DNA of 64,000 bases. It comes from Dasyornis broadbenti (taxonomy: Eukaryota; Chordata; Aves; Passeriformes; Dasyornithidae). Within the stretch, counting starts at the first letter, position 1; every line of letters starts with the position of its first letter. The position numbers were made by a program, and so were the translations under genes. Under the pieces are notes generated by a model. The model made no database searches. It saw only the letters and a program-made list of their open reading frames with translations, and was not told the DNA's origin. The stretch spans positions 2,337,606-2,401,605 of the forward strand of contig VZRN01001317.1 in the NCBI GenBank assembly GCA_013397935.1, in the 5' to 3' direction. This document shows positions 13,501 through 27,782 of the stretch, one piece after another.

Positions 13501-16500
13501 AGTGGCTTGGAATATGCTGCAGTGTTTAAAATTCTCTTTTCAGCAACAAACTCAGTGTCTCCTTTTAAATGTCTTTGTCGCTGGAAGAATTTTCATTTAT
13601 ATGGAAACTTCTTGTAATAAACCACTGCTCTTCAATTAAAGTCTTTATTCCTGCTCCTACCGAATTTACATAGACTTTTGTGATACAGGATTGCAACAAA
13701 AGGGTGCAACTGGCTTATACTAACTTTGATGGGTGCGTTTCATCCTTTTGCAATAAGAAAGAAATAAAAATGTAGATAATGGGTTGATATTTTCAGAAGT
13801 GTTGTCCCTACAGCCTGAACTTTCATACTTAGCATGCTTCAGAGTGGAAAGCAAAGCCTACCAAACAGCAATGAGCAACAATAACGATGCATATTTTACA
13901 CTTCAATAGCTCTTTCTACCTGGAACTCTTGGAACTCTAAATACGAGCAGATAGAATCTAATGAGTTTTACCCCCTTTTAGCAAAGAAAGAAACAATTCC
14001 ATAATTAATATGACTCATCTGTATGAACCTCAAAGAACTGTTTCAAGTTACTTGATTTCTCAGTTTTTGATTCTTGCTATGGAAGGAAAAGGATGACACA
14101 CATTTCTGTGCATTTGTCACATTTACATTCTACTTGTGTATAACTTTTCCATTGGGAAATCCTTATCTTCCTTACAGTTCTTCTGGATAAGCTCACAGTT
14201 ATGCAATTATTGCATGGATGAATTGCCCTATTTGATCAGTTGATATCTGAAAATGTTCTTTCAGTGGAACCAATGTAAAGGAAGAAGAGAGGTAGCTATT
14301 GCTGGCTTGTTTATTTCATAAGGAGAGAGGTGTGGATGTGTGTGAAGCAGGAGACAAGAAGGGCTCACCTAAAGCAAGAATGCAGCCTGCATTGTCTTTC
14401 TGCCTCCTTAGCACAAACCAGAAGAGTAAAATACGCATCTTGATTATTCCAGAAAATAAGTAATAAAAAAAGAATGATTATTTACTTGCTATAGAAAATA
14501 ATATCCATTGCTTTCCAAATGAAGATTAAAGGTGTTGATTCTGTGATTAAGATGTTAGTTAAAAGCCCATCCAGGAAAGGCTTTGTTTATACATTGTATT
14601 ACACATTTTGTCAGCATCGATCACAAGGGGTGGATAGAGGAAAGTCTGTGTGGGGAAGGGGTCTAGATATCCCAGATGATTGATCATTTATCAGGGATGA
14701 GTAGAAGTTGTACAAAGTGGGATGGCTGCAGAGGCACCTTTTTCCTAATGTGAGAACCTTTGAAAGCCTGACGTTACTGAGGCTGCTACTCAGACTTGGG
14801 GCTCACTTCGGCAGCTGGGACAGAGGCCCCAAGGGATCACGAGGATCGTGGTTCCTCCTGGAACTGAGTGTTCCTTAACTGCCTGAGGCACTGTTTGTCT
14901 GGACAAATGGGATTGGTGTCCAAATACTGAAAAAAATAAATAAATCATCAAATTTTGTAAACTCACATGATTTATCTGGGTAACAATAGCTCTTGATGTT
15001 TGTGCTACTAAAGTGACCATTTAGACACCTTCTAGAACTGCTCAGAGCTTTAAAAATAAATGAGCATTTGCTGCTTAAAAATACACAGATTTCTTTTATG
15101 ACCAGATGTTAAAGAGGTAATTTGTGGTATGGTTCAACACTTATACACCAGTAAGCCTTTGAAAATACCACCTTTTGCTCCTGGGCACTTTTATTTACTA
15201 AAGGACATGTAAAAAAGATGGAGTGATTTGTCTCGGTGAGTAAGAGCAAAGGGAGGTCACTCTCTGTGAGCAGCAACTGTTATGATAAACAGCACATCAT
15301 AAAGCCACGGTTGGCTAAGCAGAACAATTTTGAATATTTTTCTGGATACTCACAACAACTGTCCATGGCAGGCACTGCCTTGGAGAGATCAACATGGAGA
15401 CTCACAGAGCGTGGTGGCACCTCTTGCCTGCTCACTACTCAGCACAAACCCACCCTGAGTCCCCTCATGGATGGAACTTCTTGGCATCTCCCAAATAATT
15501 TCTCTCTCTGCTTTACTTCTCTTAAGTCTGGTTTAATACATGAGATGCACCGGTATCTTTGGTACTCTAAAGACTGCTGGATCTTTCTCTCTGTGTAAAT
15601 ATATCCAAATGCAGCCTTTAATAGCTGCAGAGGATGTGATTTTCCTGCTGGTGTGACGTGTGGTGCCACTGACAATTTGTCTGCTACAAAATCTCCTTTG
15701 TGGCTAGGGCACCTGTGTTTTAACTGTGACTGCAAATCTCAAGACACATCTGAAAAAAGCCCAATTGCCTGTAAGGAGGTAAGAAAGGAGATGAGGTCCT
15801 ATATCTTGGGAATCTATGTGGGATTCCAGGATTAGCTAAATCTTGTTAATATGACAGTTTTCAAAGGAGGAATCTGGGCATAGACAGACAATTTGGTACT
15901 GTATTATCTGAGCTGAGTATCTTCAAGAATAGAAGTGGGTGGAGGAGATTTAAGGCTCCGGGAAGACTGAGAATTTGTGGCAGTAGGCATAAAGGAAGGA
16001 GGTGTAGGGGGCTGCATACCACTAAAAATATGCCCTACTCATATAAAAGAAACAGAGTATTTCTTGTTTCTTTCCTTTGATTAGTTTTTTTCTCTTGACA
16101 AGAGTTTCACTTAGACATTAAAGCACGGGCAATTCATGTGTTTGTATAAGAAGCTTGAAGATCTGTTTGAATGCAACTCAAAAATAAAAACTGCTATGGA
16201 GTTTTCATCCATTTCCTGTTCAGTAGGACTTTTAGTTATTAATTTAACTTGGGGACTAGTTTAACTTTCAAAGGCATACAAAGGGTGCAGACAATGGCAA
16301 TTTGCTGAGGTGGGTGAGATGAATCAACTCATGGTGGGACTGATTTCTTCTGCTAGCTATAAAAAATATACTGATGATTAAAGGAAAGATACCTCATGCT
16401 TAGGTAGCTACTGTTAAATGACATGGAACCTACATGAATGACAAAATCAAGCAGCAAAAAAGAGCAATATTTGTTATAGAGAATCATCTGTGGAGGTATC

Positions 16501-18120
16501 AATGCTTACAGTACATGTCTCAAAGGACCCTGTCCTATTGTCACTGGAATTTAAATCTCTTCCTGCACTGGACTAGAGAGCACAGCACTGCCATGTTTGG
16601 TAAAGTGATAATAATTCCTCTGCATTGAAAGGGTAGATCAGTGCACAGTTTTTAGGAACAAGCACTGATTCCAAGGGAGTAACTTTGTTTAAAAATTGAT
16701 GGTGGTGCTATGTGACCCACTTTATTCTCAGGGCAGAGACAGTCCAGTTCCTTTTCTGCCATCTGTGCTATCAAAAAGCACTTGGAGTCAGGGTCACTTA
16801 ATAAGGAAGACACGGCTCATTTGTTCTTTCACTTTTGAGGTCATCAGGGAGTCTCATTTCCCTGTCTCTTTTTCGGGATGGTCCTGTTCATATATTTAGG
16901 AGAATTTACTATTTATCTCAGCCTAGAAATGTGAGGCTGGTTCTGTGCTCCCCCCTCTTTACTGAACCCCCCAAACTCACACCCATCCCCCATTTTAAAA
17001 CAGATTGGTTTCTGAGCACTGCTCATTATAGAGGAGGAAAAATGGATTGGAATACAGCACCATGTGCTGGAATATTAACAGAGTAGAGCTAAATTATTTA
17101 AAGTAATTGTCCCCCATGTTTTCCATCCCATGGGAAACAACACTTAGCTAATAACGGTGGCATCAGGAACATGTTTGCTTCCACGAGGGGTTGGGGACTA
17201 CATTCAGAATAATGTTTGTTCACCCAGTAGGACTTCACCATTTCTGTAAATTCAGGTGGTCTTCAATTGAGCATGAGGATGGATGTGAGAACCCCAACCC
17301 TTTGGAAGCCGTGGGAGAGCTCTGCTCTGTGCTTTTGTAGCAGCAGCAGGGCTGGTGTCACAGCCAGAGCAGCAGAATGGACATACACGGGCTGTACTTG
17401 GGGATGGCAGCCTGGATTCCAGCAGCTCCACCACTGGAGTCCTGTTTGACCTCCAGCACCAAGTACTTCCTCTTATATAACCATTTTAATATTTATCTTC
17501 CTCTGTGCCCTTGTTGAAACTTCTTTCTTCTCTTTTCTTTAATGATAGTGACATCTTCTTGAGTGCAATGAGATGAGGAGTGTCAGGGCAGGCTCTCAGG
17601 ACTCTCTCGAGGAAAGTTGACCGTGCCGTTCCCACTTTTCCAGCCAGCTGAAGCACAGAGCTCTCCAGAACCGATTCCCAAGCCCTTGGAATGGGATTTC
17701 TACCAGACCATTAGATTCCTCACCAAATTAGCCAAGTTTAAGAGAGTGCAGACAGCTTTGGAGGGACAGACATCAACCCAGAGCAACTGTCTGAACGTGT
17801 ACGCCTTGCACGCTGTTCTTGGGGAAGCGGACAGGCCAGGTGCCCTCTGTCTGGCTTGGTTGTGCTGGAGCACATCAAAACCTGACTGTGGAGTGTGAGA
17901 TGGAATGTCATGCTGGAGGAGCCTGTCTCTGTGTGTGAGTGGGGGATCATTTCTAGGAGGGCAGAGCTCTCATTTTTGTGGCCTTGACCACCTCTTCAAG
18001 GCTGTGCTTCTGTGCCTCTGTTCCTTCTGTGCCCTTGCAGTTCCTCTTCTGTCCCTTCCTTCCCCTTTCCAGAAGCAGCCTGGCTGTTACTCAGCCTGAC
18101 TACTCAACCCAGAGGCAGCA
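10501..18120. other. Intergenic, no gene seen
   Basis: A long AT-rich stretch without a supportable gene. Slightly GC-richer patches at about 12.3-12.75, 15.35-15.75 and 17.25-18.1 kb give overlapping open frames on both strands (the longest is 120 codons at 15236-15598). None has a recognisable domain or a consistent splice pattern, and the frames look like chance openings in higher-GC DNA. I found no recognisable repeat here. Confidence 0.6.
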
Positions 18121-18172
18121 AAATTCAATTTCTCAATTCAATTAATTCAATTAATAATCAAAATTCAACAGA
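18121..18172. repeat. Low-complexity TTCAAT-rich tract
   Basis: A short imperfect array of TTCAAT/AATTCAA units, interrupted by AATAATC, lies in otherwise ordinary sequence. It is a simple repeat from slippage with no implied function. Confidence 0.6.
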
Positions 18173-19576
18173 TCAGAGAGCGGGCATTGCAATCGACATG
18201 AAATCCATGTTGCTAAGTGGAGTGCCTTCAGCAAATGGGACATGCCATTGTTGTTTCCATGCTCATATTTTATTAATATGGAAGAAGCTGTTAAGGGTAT
18301 TATTAAACTGGGATCTCATACAATGGGAAATGTTCTGGAAAGATGCTGGCAAGGCCTGCAAAGTTTTGTTAATTTCCCTCAAAGCTTTCACATCTTTCAG
18401 TGTGGCTTTTTCACAAAGCAAAACTTAGCGGATTAACGCCGCTCTCCTCATGGTACTCTGTTTACCAGGGGAACTTTGGTCACAGGGAGAAAAGTGGACA
18501 ACTTCAGACTTTCATGTCAGCGTTACTTACAGAACAAATATCCATTGGCAGGGTAAGAGCCTGAAGAAGAAGAAAAGCAGCTTTCTACCTATTGTGCAAT
18601 AAATCAAAAGGTTCCAGTGAATTTCTTTGAGTGTTAGCAAAATTGCTTAATCGAGGATTTCAAAGGGTGATCAAAACAGTTTTCAGTTATTCCTGACTTG
18701 CACTTGTATCATTCCAGACTGAGCCAAGCCTTTTTCCCTAGTACATTCCTTTATTTAAAGGCAATAGAAAGAAGAGAAAGCAGCGAATTTCAATTATCAG
18801 AATCCCAATGTGTGGGAAATATGACTTCAATTCTTCTTCCGGAACATCTGAATAAGAGCAAATAATTGCAAGTTCTTCACTAATAAAAAGCAGAGGAAAA
18901 AAGAAACAATAAGAGAACATTTTCAGAAATTGGATTTTCATTATCTGCAATAACACAGGGAGCTTATCTATTGTGAAGAAAGCAAGTCTGATTCTAATGT
19001 GGCATAAATATTTGCATGATAATAAGGTAATGTATTTTAGATTAAGTCTATGTATTGCTCACAAAGGAAAAAGAAAGCGCTGTGGCCATCCTTGGGAAAA
19101 CATGACTTTGTAGATGTGACTTTGTGCATGTCCGAGAACTCCACTGCTGCTTTTCTTTGGAAGTACATTTAGTCTTACAGTGCAGTCACCTTTGACTACA
19201 GACTCGCATCCAAACTCTGAGGGTGGCAGAACAGGGATGCAAGAGCTGTTAAAAAGCTTTAACTTTACGAATAAGTGAGAAGTCCCAAACAGAGAACACA
19301 AAACTATGCCTGTTTGCCTCCCTGTGTTGTATTACTAACCTTAAAGACTTGAAAATTAAAAGGGTTTGTAAAACACCAAGTGTATAAAAGTATCAACCAA
19401 AAGTTTTATTACAGAAATTATTCCTTTACATCTCAAAGTGAACTAGGCAGTGAACTTTCAAAGGTCTCTTTCTTTTCAGATGCGACTAAAATGCCGAGGC
19501 AGTGGCAAATTGTATTGGTTCTACAGCAGTGAAATAAAATTGACCCACATCTTGCATTGCTGATATTATTGGTATT
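18173..19576. other. Intergenic, no gene seen
   Basis: AT-rich sequence. The open frame at 18012-18428 (138 codons) overlaps its left part but has no recognisable domain, and it runs straight through the simple TTCAAT tract. I do not regard it as a gene. Confidence 0.6.
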
Positions 19577-19595
19577 TATATATATATATATATAT
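19577..19595. repeat. (TA)n microsatellite
   Basis: A pure TA dinucleotide array of about 19 bases. An 11-base direct repeat, ATTATTGGTAT, lies on each side at 19565-19575 and 19607-19617, so the array sits inside a small duplicated unit. Confidence 0.9.
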
Positions 19596-21145
19596 CTCAT
19601 TATATCATTATTGGTATAAATGTTGACTGCTTAACTTTAGGGGTTTACAAACAAAGCAGCTGCATCCTTAGCTACTAGAAACCACTTCAGCGATGTTCAT
19701 GGAGCTGAACTCAGTTTACAGCAGTTGAGGATCTGGATATCCTTCCTTAAATAACAAACTCTGTTTTCTTAGGAGAGAAAAAATTATCACTTAAAATCTC
19801 GAAGATGAACATGTTAAAAAGATCACTGAATGTTTACGTTCCTTGATTCTCATTTGTCCCAGAACTTAATGAGAACAAGTCTTTCTAAGGACTACTATGA
19901 ACTACTGCTTTTGATGTACTTCTGCTGGTCCAGGACAGATGGGTTACACTACACAGCCAGAAATAATTTGTGGGGTACCATGTATCTTATCTTCTGTACA
20001 AAAAACCTCTAAACAATTGCCAATGATCTAGAAGTATGGAACTGTGCTTGGGATCAGAGAACTTACCCCATCCAGCCAAAAAAACCCAATGTCACTTAAA
20101 GTCTAGAACCCAGGAATAATTGTTCGCATGTCCCATTCTGTGAATCAGCAAGAAAATGAGAGCATCAGTCTTAGCATTCTCAGAATTTAGATCAGCACAA
20201 TATCTAAACACAAATCAAAAGGCCTAGCCAGTGAATGAATTTCAGTAGGTTAATCAAAAGGATATTTAAAAGTGGAGGTGAAATTATGTCTCTGTGGTGT
20301 TGAATGGATACGGTGCCACAGATTCTTGGGATCCTACATTTAGCAATCAGCTCTATGTTGCATGGAAGCATCACATCGCCAGGCACGACATGGAAGACTG
20401 GAAAATGGTGGGCTTTACAACACGTAGCTGGATTTTACAGTATGTAGATGGGCTGTATATGGAAAAATATGCCCACAATCTGCATTCAATGGACAAGAGA
20501 ACTTTTACAGTAACTACAGAGTAGAGAGAAAGAAGTTACAGTGTATTGGGAAGAGGCTGACAAGGAGAGTTGAATGAATTTCTTTCTCTCCCCAGAGTGC
20601 CAGGCTCTTATTTCAGCAGCTGTCTGCCACTCAGAGCCTCTCTTGGCTCGCTTGCCAGCATAAAAACTGTCAGCAATAGCCCAACTGACTTCATGCAGAA
20701 AAAGGTGAATAAATAAAAAAAAAAAAAAAAGACTGGTATGCTAAGAACTATTTTTGAAAGGATTCTGTAGGGCAGACACAGACAAGGTGATTCAACTCAG
20801 CCAGAGAGATAAAACTGACAAGATGCATACTGTGTATTTTCAACAGTTTAAAAACAAACTGTAGCTTTTTCCTCCCCATTTTATTCCACATAGCTCATAT
20901 CCTTTTACAAGGAGACAGTATCTTTTCCCTGTACAAGGTAATCTTCATGGTCTGTTTTTAACTGTGAAAACAGAAAACAAAACTAAATCTGACATGTAGA
21001 CACCGCATTCTTAGATCAGAAAAACATATGCCAGGGAAAACAGGCAGTACACTATTGCTGCGTTTGGATGAAGCTATAAAGGCTTTGAAAACCAATTATA
21101 CTTAACATTCCTCATCAGTAAATCTCACCAGACTAAGGCAGAAAG
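19596..21145. other. Intergenic; contains an A-run at 20715-20730
   Basis: There is no gene in this stretch. A 16-base A-run follows GAATAAAT at 20708-20715. It could be the tail of an old retroposed sequence, but the bases before it match no element I know and I see no target-site duplication. Confidence 0.55.
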
Positions 21146-21290
21146 TATCATCCTCCTTATTTAATGATGCAGAAATTAAAGCATGAGGACACAGGTATGC
21201 CCTGTGCAAGGTCACTGGCAGAACTAAAAAGAGAACATTGTTTTTCAGTTCCCAGCAAATGAGCTTTTAACTAGACCCACTGCTTCACTG
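21146..21290 (-). mobile_element. MIR-type SINE remnant (amniote MIR)
   Basis: Read on the plus strand, this is the reverse complement of a MIR-family SINE. It starts with the conserved core TATCATCCTCCTTATTTAAT and GATGCAGAAATTAAAGCATGAGG. Next comes GTGCAAGGTCACTGGCAGAA, and it ends with CTAGACCCACTGCTTCA, the reverse complement of the tRNA-derived 5' head. Order and spacing fit a near-complete head-plus-core copy of about 145 bases, with many substitutions. This is an old amniote insertion. Confidence 0.75.
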
Positions 21291-24200
21291 TCTAAGCAAA
21301 ACGAAATAAACAAGATGGTATAAAACAAAGTCCTCGGCAGTTCAAATTTAGGTGTCCATTATGAAATATCCATTAGGACTCCACTGCTAGGAATCTTCCC
21401 TATGCATTATTTGGAGAACAAGAAGAAGCCATGGAAAACTCAAGCCACCATCAAACAAATCTGTAAACATTGCAATATGGAAAAGAAAGACACATCAATA
21501 AATAAGATTTATCTACTCAGTTCTGGTAAGTAGCTTATGAGTTGGATGTGATGGTAAATATGGTTACAGAAAATACAGGTTAATAATTATACACTAATTA
21601 AGGTGTGAACTGCAGCATGAAGCATTTTCCCCACTACCATTACCTTTTCATATGAGCCATGCTTATATCTGAATTACAGTAAATCTGCCCTAACTTCAAG
21701 GCTGGGATTTCTCAGCTCTCCAAGGGATCCTGCCCAGTTCCGTCAGCCTTTAGGAAAGCAGCCTGTGTACCGTTTCCCCTTAGATGTTCCACAGAAAAAT
21801 AGGCTCTTCTGTAAGCTCTTTGAGTCATAAACTCTGAATTCCTTAGTTTTCTGGTAGTCTCCTTTTAACATCTTGACAGTTAAGACAACTATAATCTACC
21901 GTTTTTTTCCCCTTTACCCCACCTCCACTATCTTGCACAAAAATACAAAAAAAAGTAAACCTACACAACACTGTTGTTAGAATTCCTTTTGATTCCTTAG
22001 TAATCATAATAAATCCCTCTGAAACCTTCAGGAAAGAAAAAAACCAGAAAATTTGAAAGGCTTTTCCCAACCTCTACTCCCTCTTTTTTCTATTACAAGT
22101 AAGCTGAATACTATAAGGTTTTACACAGATACTTACTAGTGTGTATGTGTTTCAAGCTGGCATAAATCTGAATAAAATCAGCAGCTTAGCAGAACACAGC
22201 AGATGTGATGGGAGCAGTAAAGCTTTGGTAAAGCTTTGCTCACTTGAGTGGATCACTGAGTTCCTGAAACTTCTGACTTGTTCAACTCTCAGCTGCCTGA
22301 TACTTGAGGAACATGGCTACTTGTGAAATAAGATAAAAAAAACCTCCAAAGATTTAGCTGAGCATATTCTATTTGACCTCCGTAGCATACAGTCAGGAAT
22401 AAACAAGAATAAAACTTGGAAGAGATAGAATAAAGCAAAAATTCCAAGCAAAACCTCACCCTCCCATGAGCAAGAGATGTGATACCCAAAATGTCACGTC
22501 ACTCAAATATTACTGAAAATCTGATACTTAAGTATAAACTCAGAGTGTGCGGATTTCAGATTTATGGGAATGAGCATTGAGTCTGGAAAACTCCCAAATG
22601 TCATTTTAAGCGATGATAAGAGGACATAAGCATTTTCCTCTCCCCTCTGCCACTCACAGCTGGAGAGTTCAACGGGATTGCTCTTATCTGGTGAGATTCC
22701 GGTCACTCGTGCCAATTCCAGGGCATCCCACAGGAGCCACCCAGGTATAAAGTTAACACAGTTAACACTGCACCTGAATTGCTCAGATCTGTCTGTACCC
22801 TGGAATCTTTCAAAGCCCCTCTGACAGCTTTGCTTCCACATTATGTTGTATGTTCTTTTGTGATTAGAAGAAAATTTATGTAGTCATTACATTTTCATTC
22901 TTCTTGAAAAATTCTGTGCTCATTCCAGCTGTCTGGCTAAGATGCTGGCATGTACCGAATCTGTAACAAATCCCTGGGGAGAAGGACAAAAGTTTATGGC
23001 AGGGGAGAAAAATGCCTTAACTCCAACTCCTTTGCCCGTCGGATGACAGGAACTAAAATCAAGATGTTTTAAAATAGACTCTTGCCACATTATCAGTGAT
23101 CTCAAGGGGATTTTTTTCCAGGCTTTTGTATGGAAATACGTCTTATCTCAAGAGAAGATAACTGCAACAGGTCTATATACATTAGCTGTGCTTTTTCCAA
23201 TGCTGGGTGCATTTTTAAAAAGGCTGTTCTGCCTCCTGCTCAGAAGACAAGTGGAGCATAACAGCTCTGGCTCTGGAGCGCAACGCACACGCAGGGCAAG
23301 AGAAGACACAAGGAACCTGTGTTTCCAAGACACAACTCTACACTTGCTCTGTCACCATAAAGAATCCTGATGTCCTCATATTGCAGAATCTCTGTAAAGC
23401 TGATGTAATTTCTGTTATGCTACAAATATGTATTCACGTTACCTCGACTGCTGGCTTCTTAAGATCAGCTGCAATGTTTTGGGTCGCTCTTGTTTTGTAA
23501 GTAGCTACCTATATTGATCTGAACAGCTTGCTGAGAAGTTAGTTTGTGCAAAGGACCTTGGAAGTTAAAAGCTGATGGCATTAATGCACAAATGGTTAAT
23601 CCATCGCATTTTACAAGGTAGAAATATGAACCATTCAGAAATACTGCAGATAGCTCTGCTCCTCCAAACTTCATCTTGTTTACTTTCTCAGAGCGCATAA
23701 CCAGTGGCAACGCAGGTGCGTGCACACAGAGTAACAACCAGGGATGAGAACAAATCCTGAACACTTCAGTGTACCCTTAAGGGTCATGGAGGTGCGTCTG
23801 GCCTCTGATTTCATCCCTCCAAATGGTTAACGGCATGTAACACACTCTGCTGCTGTATTCACAGCAATTCTGTGTTTATCATCTCAGGAAGAAAGCCACT
23901 TTTATGATGTCCTGTTTTTCAAACTTCACTGGTACTCTTGAGCCTATTTGGTCTTGGGAATGACTGCATCTCCGACTGCCACTCCAGCATTTCTTTCATT
24001 CAAAACGATCTATTCATCTGTATTCATAAACATGTCAATCTACTGGTTCAAAAAATCCAACCAACACTTCAAGAACAAAAAATCAACAACAAAAACCTTC
24101 TCCTTAATCCACCTCCCTCATTAGCTAGGATTAAAAACCTTAGTCAAAATGATTGGCCTTGTGCCCAGAAAAGCTATGAGATCAATAAACCAAACAGACT

Positions 24201-27200
24201 TAATGATCCTCTTAGAAAAGAATAACTTTTGTACTTCTCCTATGGAGCACTTTGAAAAAGTGAAGGGAAATACACAAGAAGTGTCACATCATCTGCATAA
24301 GTTAATTTAGCTGTTATTTTGAAGTTGTTGGGTTGGAGGAGATCTTTGGGAAATAGGGGTTTTTTCTTCTTCTCTGTTAAATGGCATTTATTGTCTGCAA
24401 AAACAGTAATATGAAAAATCACAAACTGTATCAGTGATTAGCCTGAAAGAGCCTAAGAAGTTCCATTAACATTTCCAGTATCTCATTTCACTCATGAGCA
24501 GTTTAAAATTATTGTATTCCTATACAAGCTCAGTATTCTATAAGACTTTTATTTAGGCAATTTAACTTGTTGGTATCCTTATTTTGACACTACTAATTAC
24601 AGCTTCAAACTTTTTAAAAGTGCAACTTTTGTGCTACAAGTTCAAGTGGGAAGAAAACCAAACTACACCCTCCTGTATAGTTCTCTATCAGCACAAGAAG
24701 GTGTTATAAAGTCAGTGCATTTGACCAAAACAGGGTTAAAAACTCCACAAGGAATGTTTCTGTCATGGACAGGAGGGGAATGTCCTGGGGTAGAGACTGG
24801 CAGACACTCAGCAGAGCATGGATGTTGCATGTGGGTGAGCTGGAAAATGCTCAGGCTGGGCTGATTGAAGCTTTGTGGCAATTAGCTGATCTCAGTACTC
24901 ATCATCTCTCCTGTCTGCACTTCCTGGTAAAAAGCAGGCATATCTGTAGCCCAATTCATGCCATATTAAGAGGGGAATAAATCACCTTTAAAAGGCCTGT
25001 TTGTTTGGGGGTTTTTTGCTATTTACTCTGGAGTCACTACACAACCAGTTTGAGTTTAACATTTTAGTAGCACATTTTGGCAGGATTAGCTCATGCTGAA
25101 GACAACTCACCAAAACTACAGCAGAGTGATGCAGTTTCAGCAAGCTCATCCATTTCCTCTTGCTCAGAAATGCTGCTTGCATAGACACAGGTTTTGCCAC
25201 ATGTCCCAGGTTGGAATCCTGCATGGCAGCTGAAATGCTCTGTGATTTTAAGCTTCCCTTCTCTGCTCAATGAGTGGAAGAGGGAACAGCTATGCTGGAC
25301 CTTGGTCCAGCACAGCCCCCAAGAACAACACTGGGATCGGGTGCCTCATTTCCCACAGGGCTACTCAGCAATGCCACGGAGGAGGTGAAGGCTGAGCTCT
25401 CGATGGAGCAGGGACATCAGCTCCCTTCGAGGCTCAACAGGTCCTTCAGAGCTTGCTAGGGAAGGAAAGCAGAGCCATGGGGGACAGGTGCAAGCGGAAA
25501 GGCTGGGGCATTCCATGGCGAGGGAAGCAGATAAGAGAGGTGAGGTAGGAGCTGAGCAAATGCTGGAGCCCAAAAGGGTAAAAGAGACTGCAGAAAGGAG
25601 GAGCACCAACGGGCATTTGGAGTGGCTCTGCAGCACACTTGAGAGCACAAAGAACAGACCCTTTTGCAAAAAGTGACTTTTTTTTTTTTGGTGGGGAGAA
25701 AAAGGGATGTTGATAAACTTTATTCAGTGCTTACCCAGAAAGGTCTCTTAAAAATAACTGTATTCATGCTTTGGAACCTGTAGTGCTCCTCATTTTTACT
25801 AGAAATAACTGCACAGTTTCAACAGTGCTTCAATCTGCACTGTTACTGTGTCTGTAAAGGTCATTATGTTCACTTTCACAAAAGAAACTATTTGCACCCC
25901 ATTTTCCTGAGGGGAAAAAACAACTTTGCTAACCTGGTTATATAATTTTCACAGTTCAACTTTTCAAACTATGAAAGAATTTTTTTTTTTTTTTCAGACT
26001 CATTATCAAGCCACTACTCAGGCAAGCAGCTCTCCCCTAACAAGCAGAAGCTTCCAGGGCAGCACAGCTGAAGAAATGTGGAGACCTTCTATACAGCAGC
26101 TGCAGACACACTTTCCCTGTTAAACAAATCTCTTTAAGTGTAACTGAAAAAAATCTTCTCGTTCACCTAGACACTCTATGAAAAGAATTGCTTAATAGAT
26201 GTTAGCTGAAGGGTATAAAAACAAACCTGAAAGATCTACAGCAATAATATTTTTTAAGCTGGTACTGGTGATGCAAAATAAAATCTAGTCATTAAAAAAA
26301 ATTCCACTAGGAAAGCTAAGGGAAATATAAAGCAACAGCAACCTCTGTAAAGTATGGCTGTGCCACCAAAGCAAACATCAAAGTACTGAGACTGAAGCAG
26401 TAAAACCAAACAATACAAAGTTACTAAAAGAATCAATTCCCTATCTCTTGTTGTTTGCAAACACCAAAACTGAAAACATTTCTGTTGGAAAAATTAGCTT
26501 TTTTTCTAAGAAAAAAACCCTTTGCAATTGGTTCTGGTCCCCTGGAAAATAATGAATAATAATATCATAGCTGCTGCCAGATGGAAAATGGTATTTGTTT
26601 TGCAGGCAATACTAAAATCAAACCTGGAAAGAGTTAATAACTTTAAAATAATACTTATACTTTTCTCAGTGTTTCAGTAATAAATGCTTTTAATTACCCA
26701 GGGGAAGGAGCCATAATAAGACAATCAGCACTGGAAGCTTTCAAGCAAGTACCTTGCTCAAAGATGGATGCTATTCCAGTCAAATGTTCCAAGTTCAACT
26801 AAAGTGATACCATTTCACCTCCTTCTTGATGTGAGACCATTTTAAAGGCTGATTCTTCAGCAGTTCATTGTAGCACTTCTATTTTAGACCTGATCTAATG
26901 AACAGCCATAGATGCTATGGACTCTAAACATAAAGAATTGACATGTTAGCATATTAATGTACTCAGATGTCACATAAATCATTAGAAGGCATTTTACTGA
27001 GTGACTCAGATATTTGGCAATATACATGCAAAGCCTCTTTAGCTCTTAAATATAAAGTAACTTCCTCTTGGCAAAGTCCTGATTAGAACAACATTGATTG
27101 TAGTTATTTATAGCTTAAATGCTACTGCTGAAAATTTCTCTAAGTCGTAGATACTGTATTATTAGCTATAGTAAAGCTCTAAAAATCAGTCAGCAGAGGC

Positions 27201-27782
27201 CACTTCAATCTCTGCATGATAATAAAGGATTATTATGTGCAGTAACCTATTTATGAAAAGGAAACAGTGTGCTTCTTTCAGACCCCATCAATTGCTTTAA
27301 TAAGGAATTGAAAAGCCTGGCCTACTTTATATGCAGATCACCATCCCAGTTGCATAAGGATTTAGAATAGACAAAACAAAACTGTTTTTGTTGTAAATAA
27401 GGGCTGTTTGTTTAAATTGCACAATAATGTTTGCATCTAAAAATTATTTAGAAGCTAATAAGGCTTAATAAAGTTTGACTGTATACTTGTTCATAAAAAT
27501 GGTTTCAATATTCTCCATGAAGGAAAAGTAAATTGAAGGTGATAACATAAAGCTTGAAGCAAAACTGGCCTGAGTTAATGGGAAAGAAGACTCACTGCAT
27601 TTGTTCACTGATGGGCTTAAGAAAACCAGTGTAGAGAATGGAATTCAGTTAACTAAAAACATTTTACAAAATTTAAAACTGTGTACTTAATGGCAGTTTT
27701 CTCTAAGAAATTAGAATTATTGCAGTATTACTTCTGCTTTAGAGACTGAAAGCACAGATATAATTTAGACTACCAAAAGTTA
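21291..27782. other. Intergenic, no gene seen
   Basis: No gene can be supported. The patch at about 25.2-25.7 kb is GC-richer and gives several overlapping open frames (up to 102 codons) on both strands without recognisable features. T-runs occur at 25679-25689 and 25980-25994. The frame at 22503-22841 on the minus strand (112 codons) also has no domain. The part from 26.6 to 27.5 kb is very AT-rich. Confidence 0.6.

Noticed and set aside
18012..18428. 138-codon plus-strand frame
   Set aside because: It runs through a simple TTCAAT repeat and encodes an Asn/Ile-rich low-complexity stretch there.
20708..20730. A-run after GAATAAAT as the tail of a processed pseudogene
   Set aside because: The sequence before it matches no gene I recognise, and no target-site duplication is seen.
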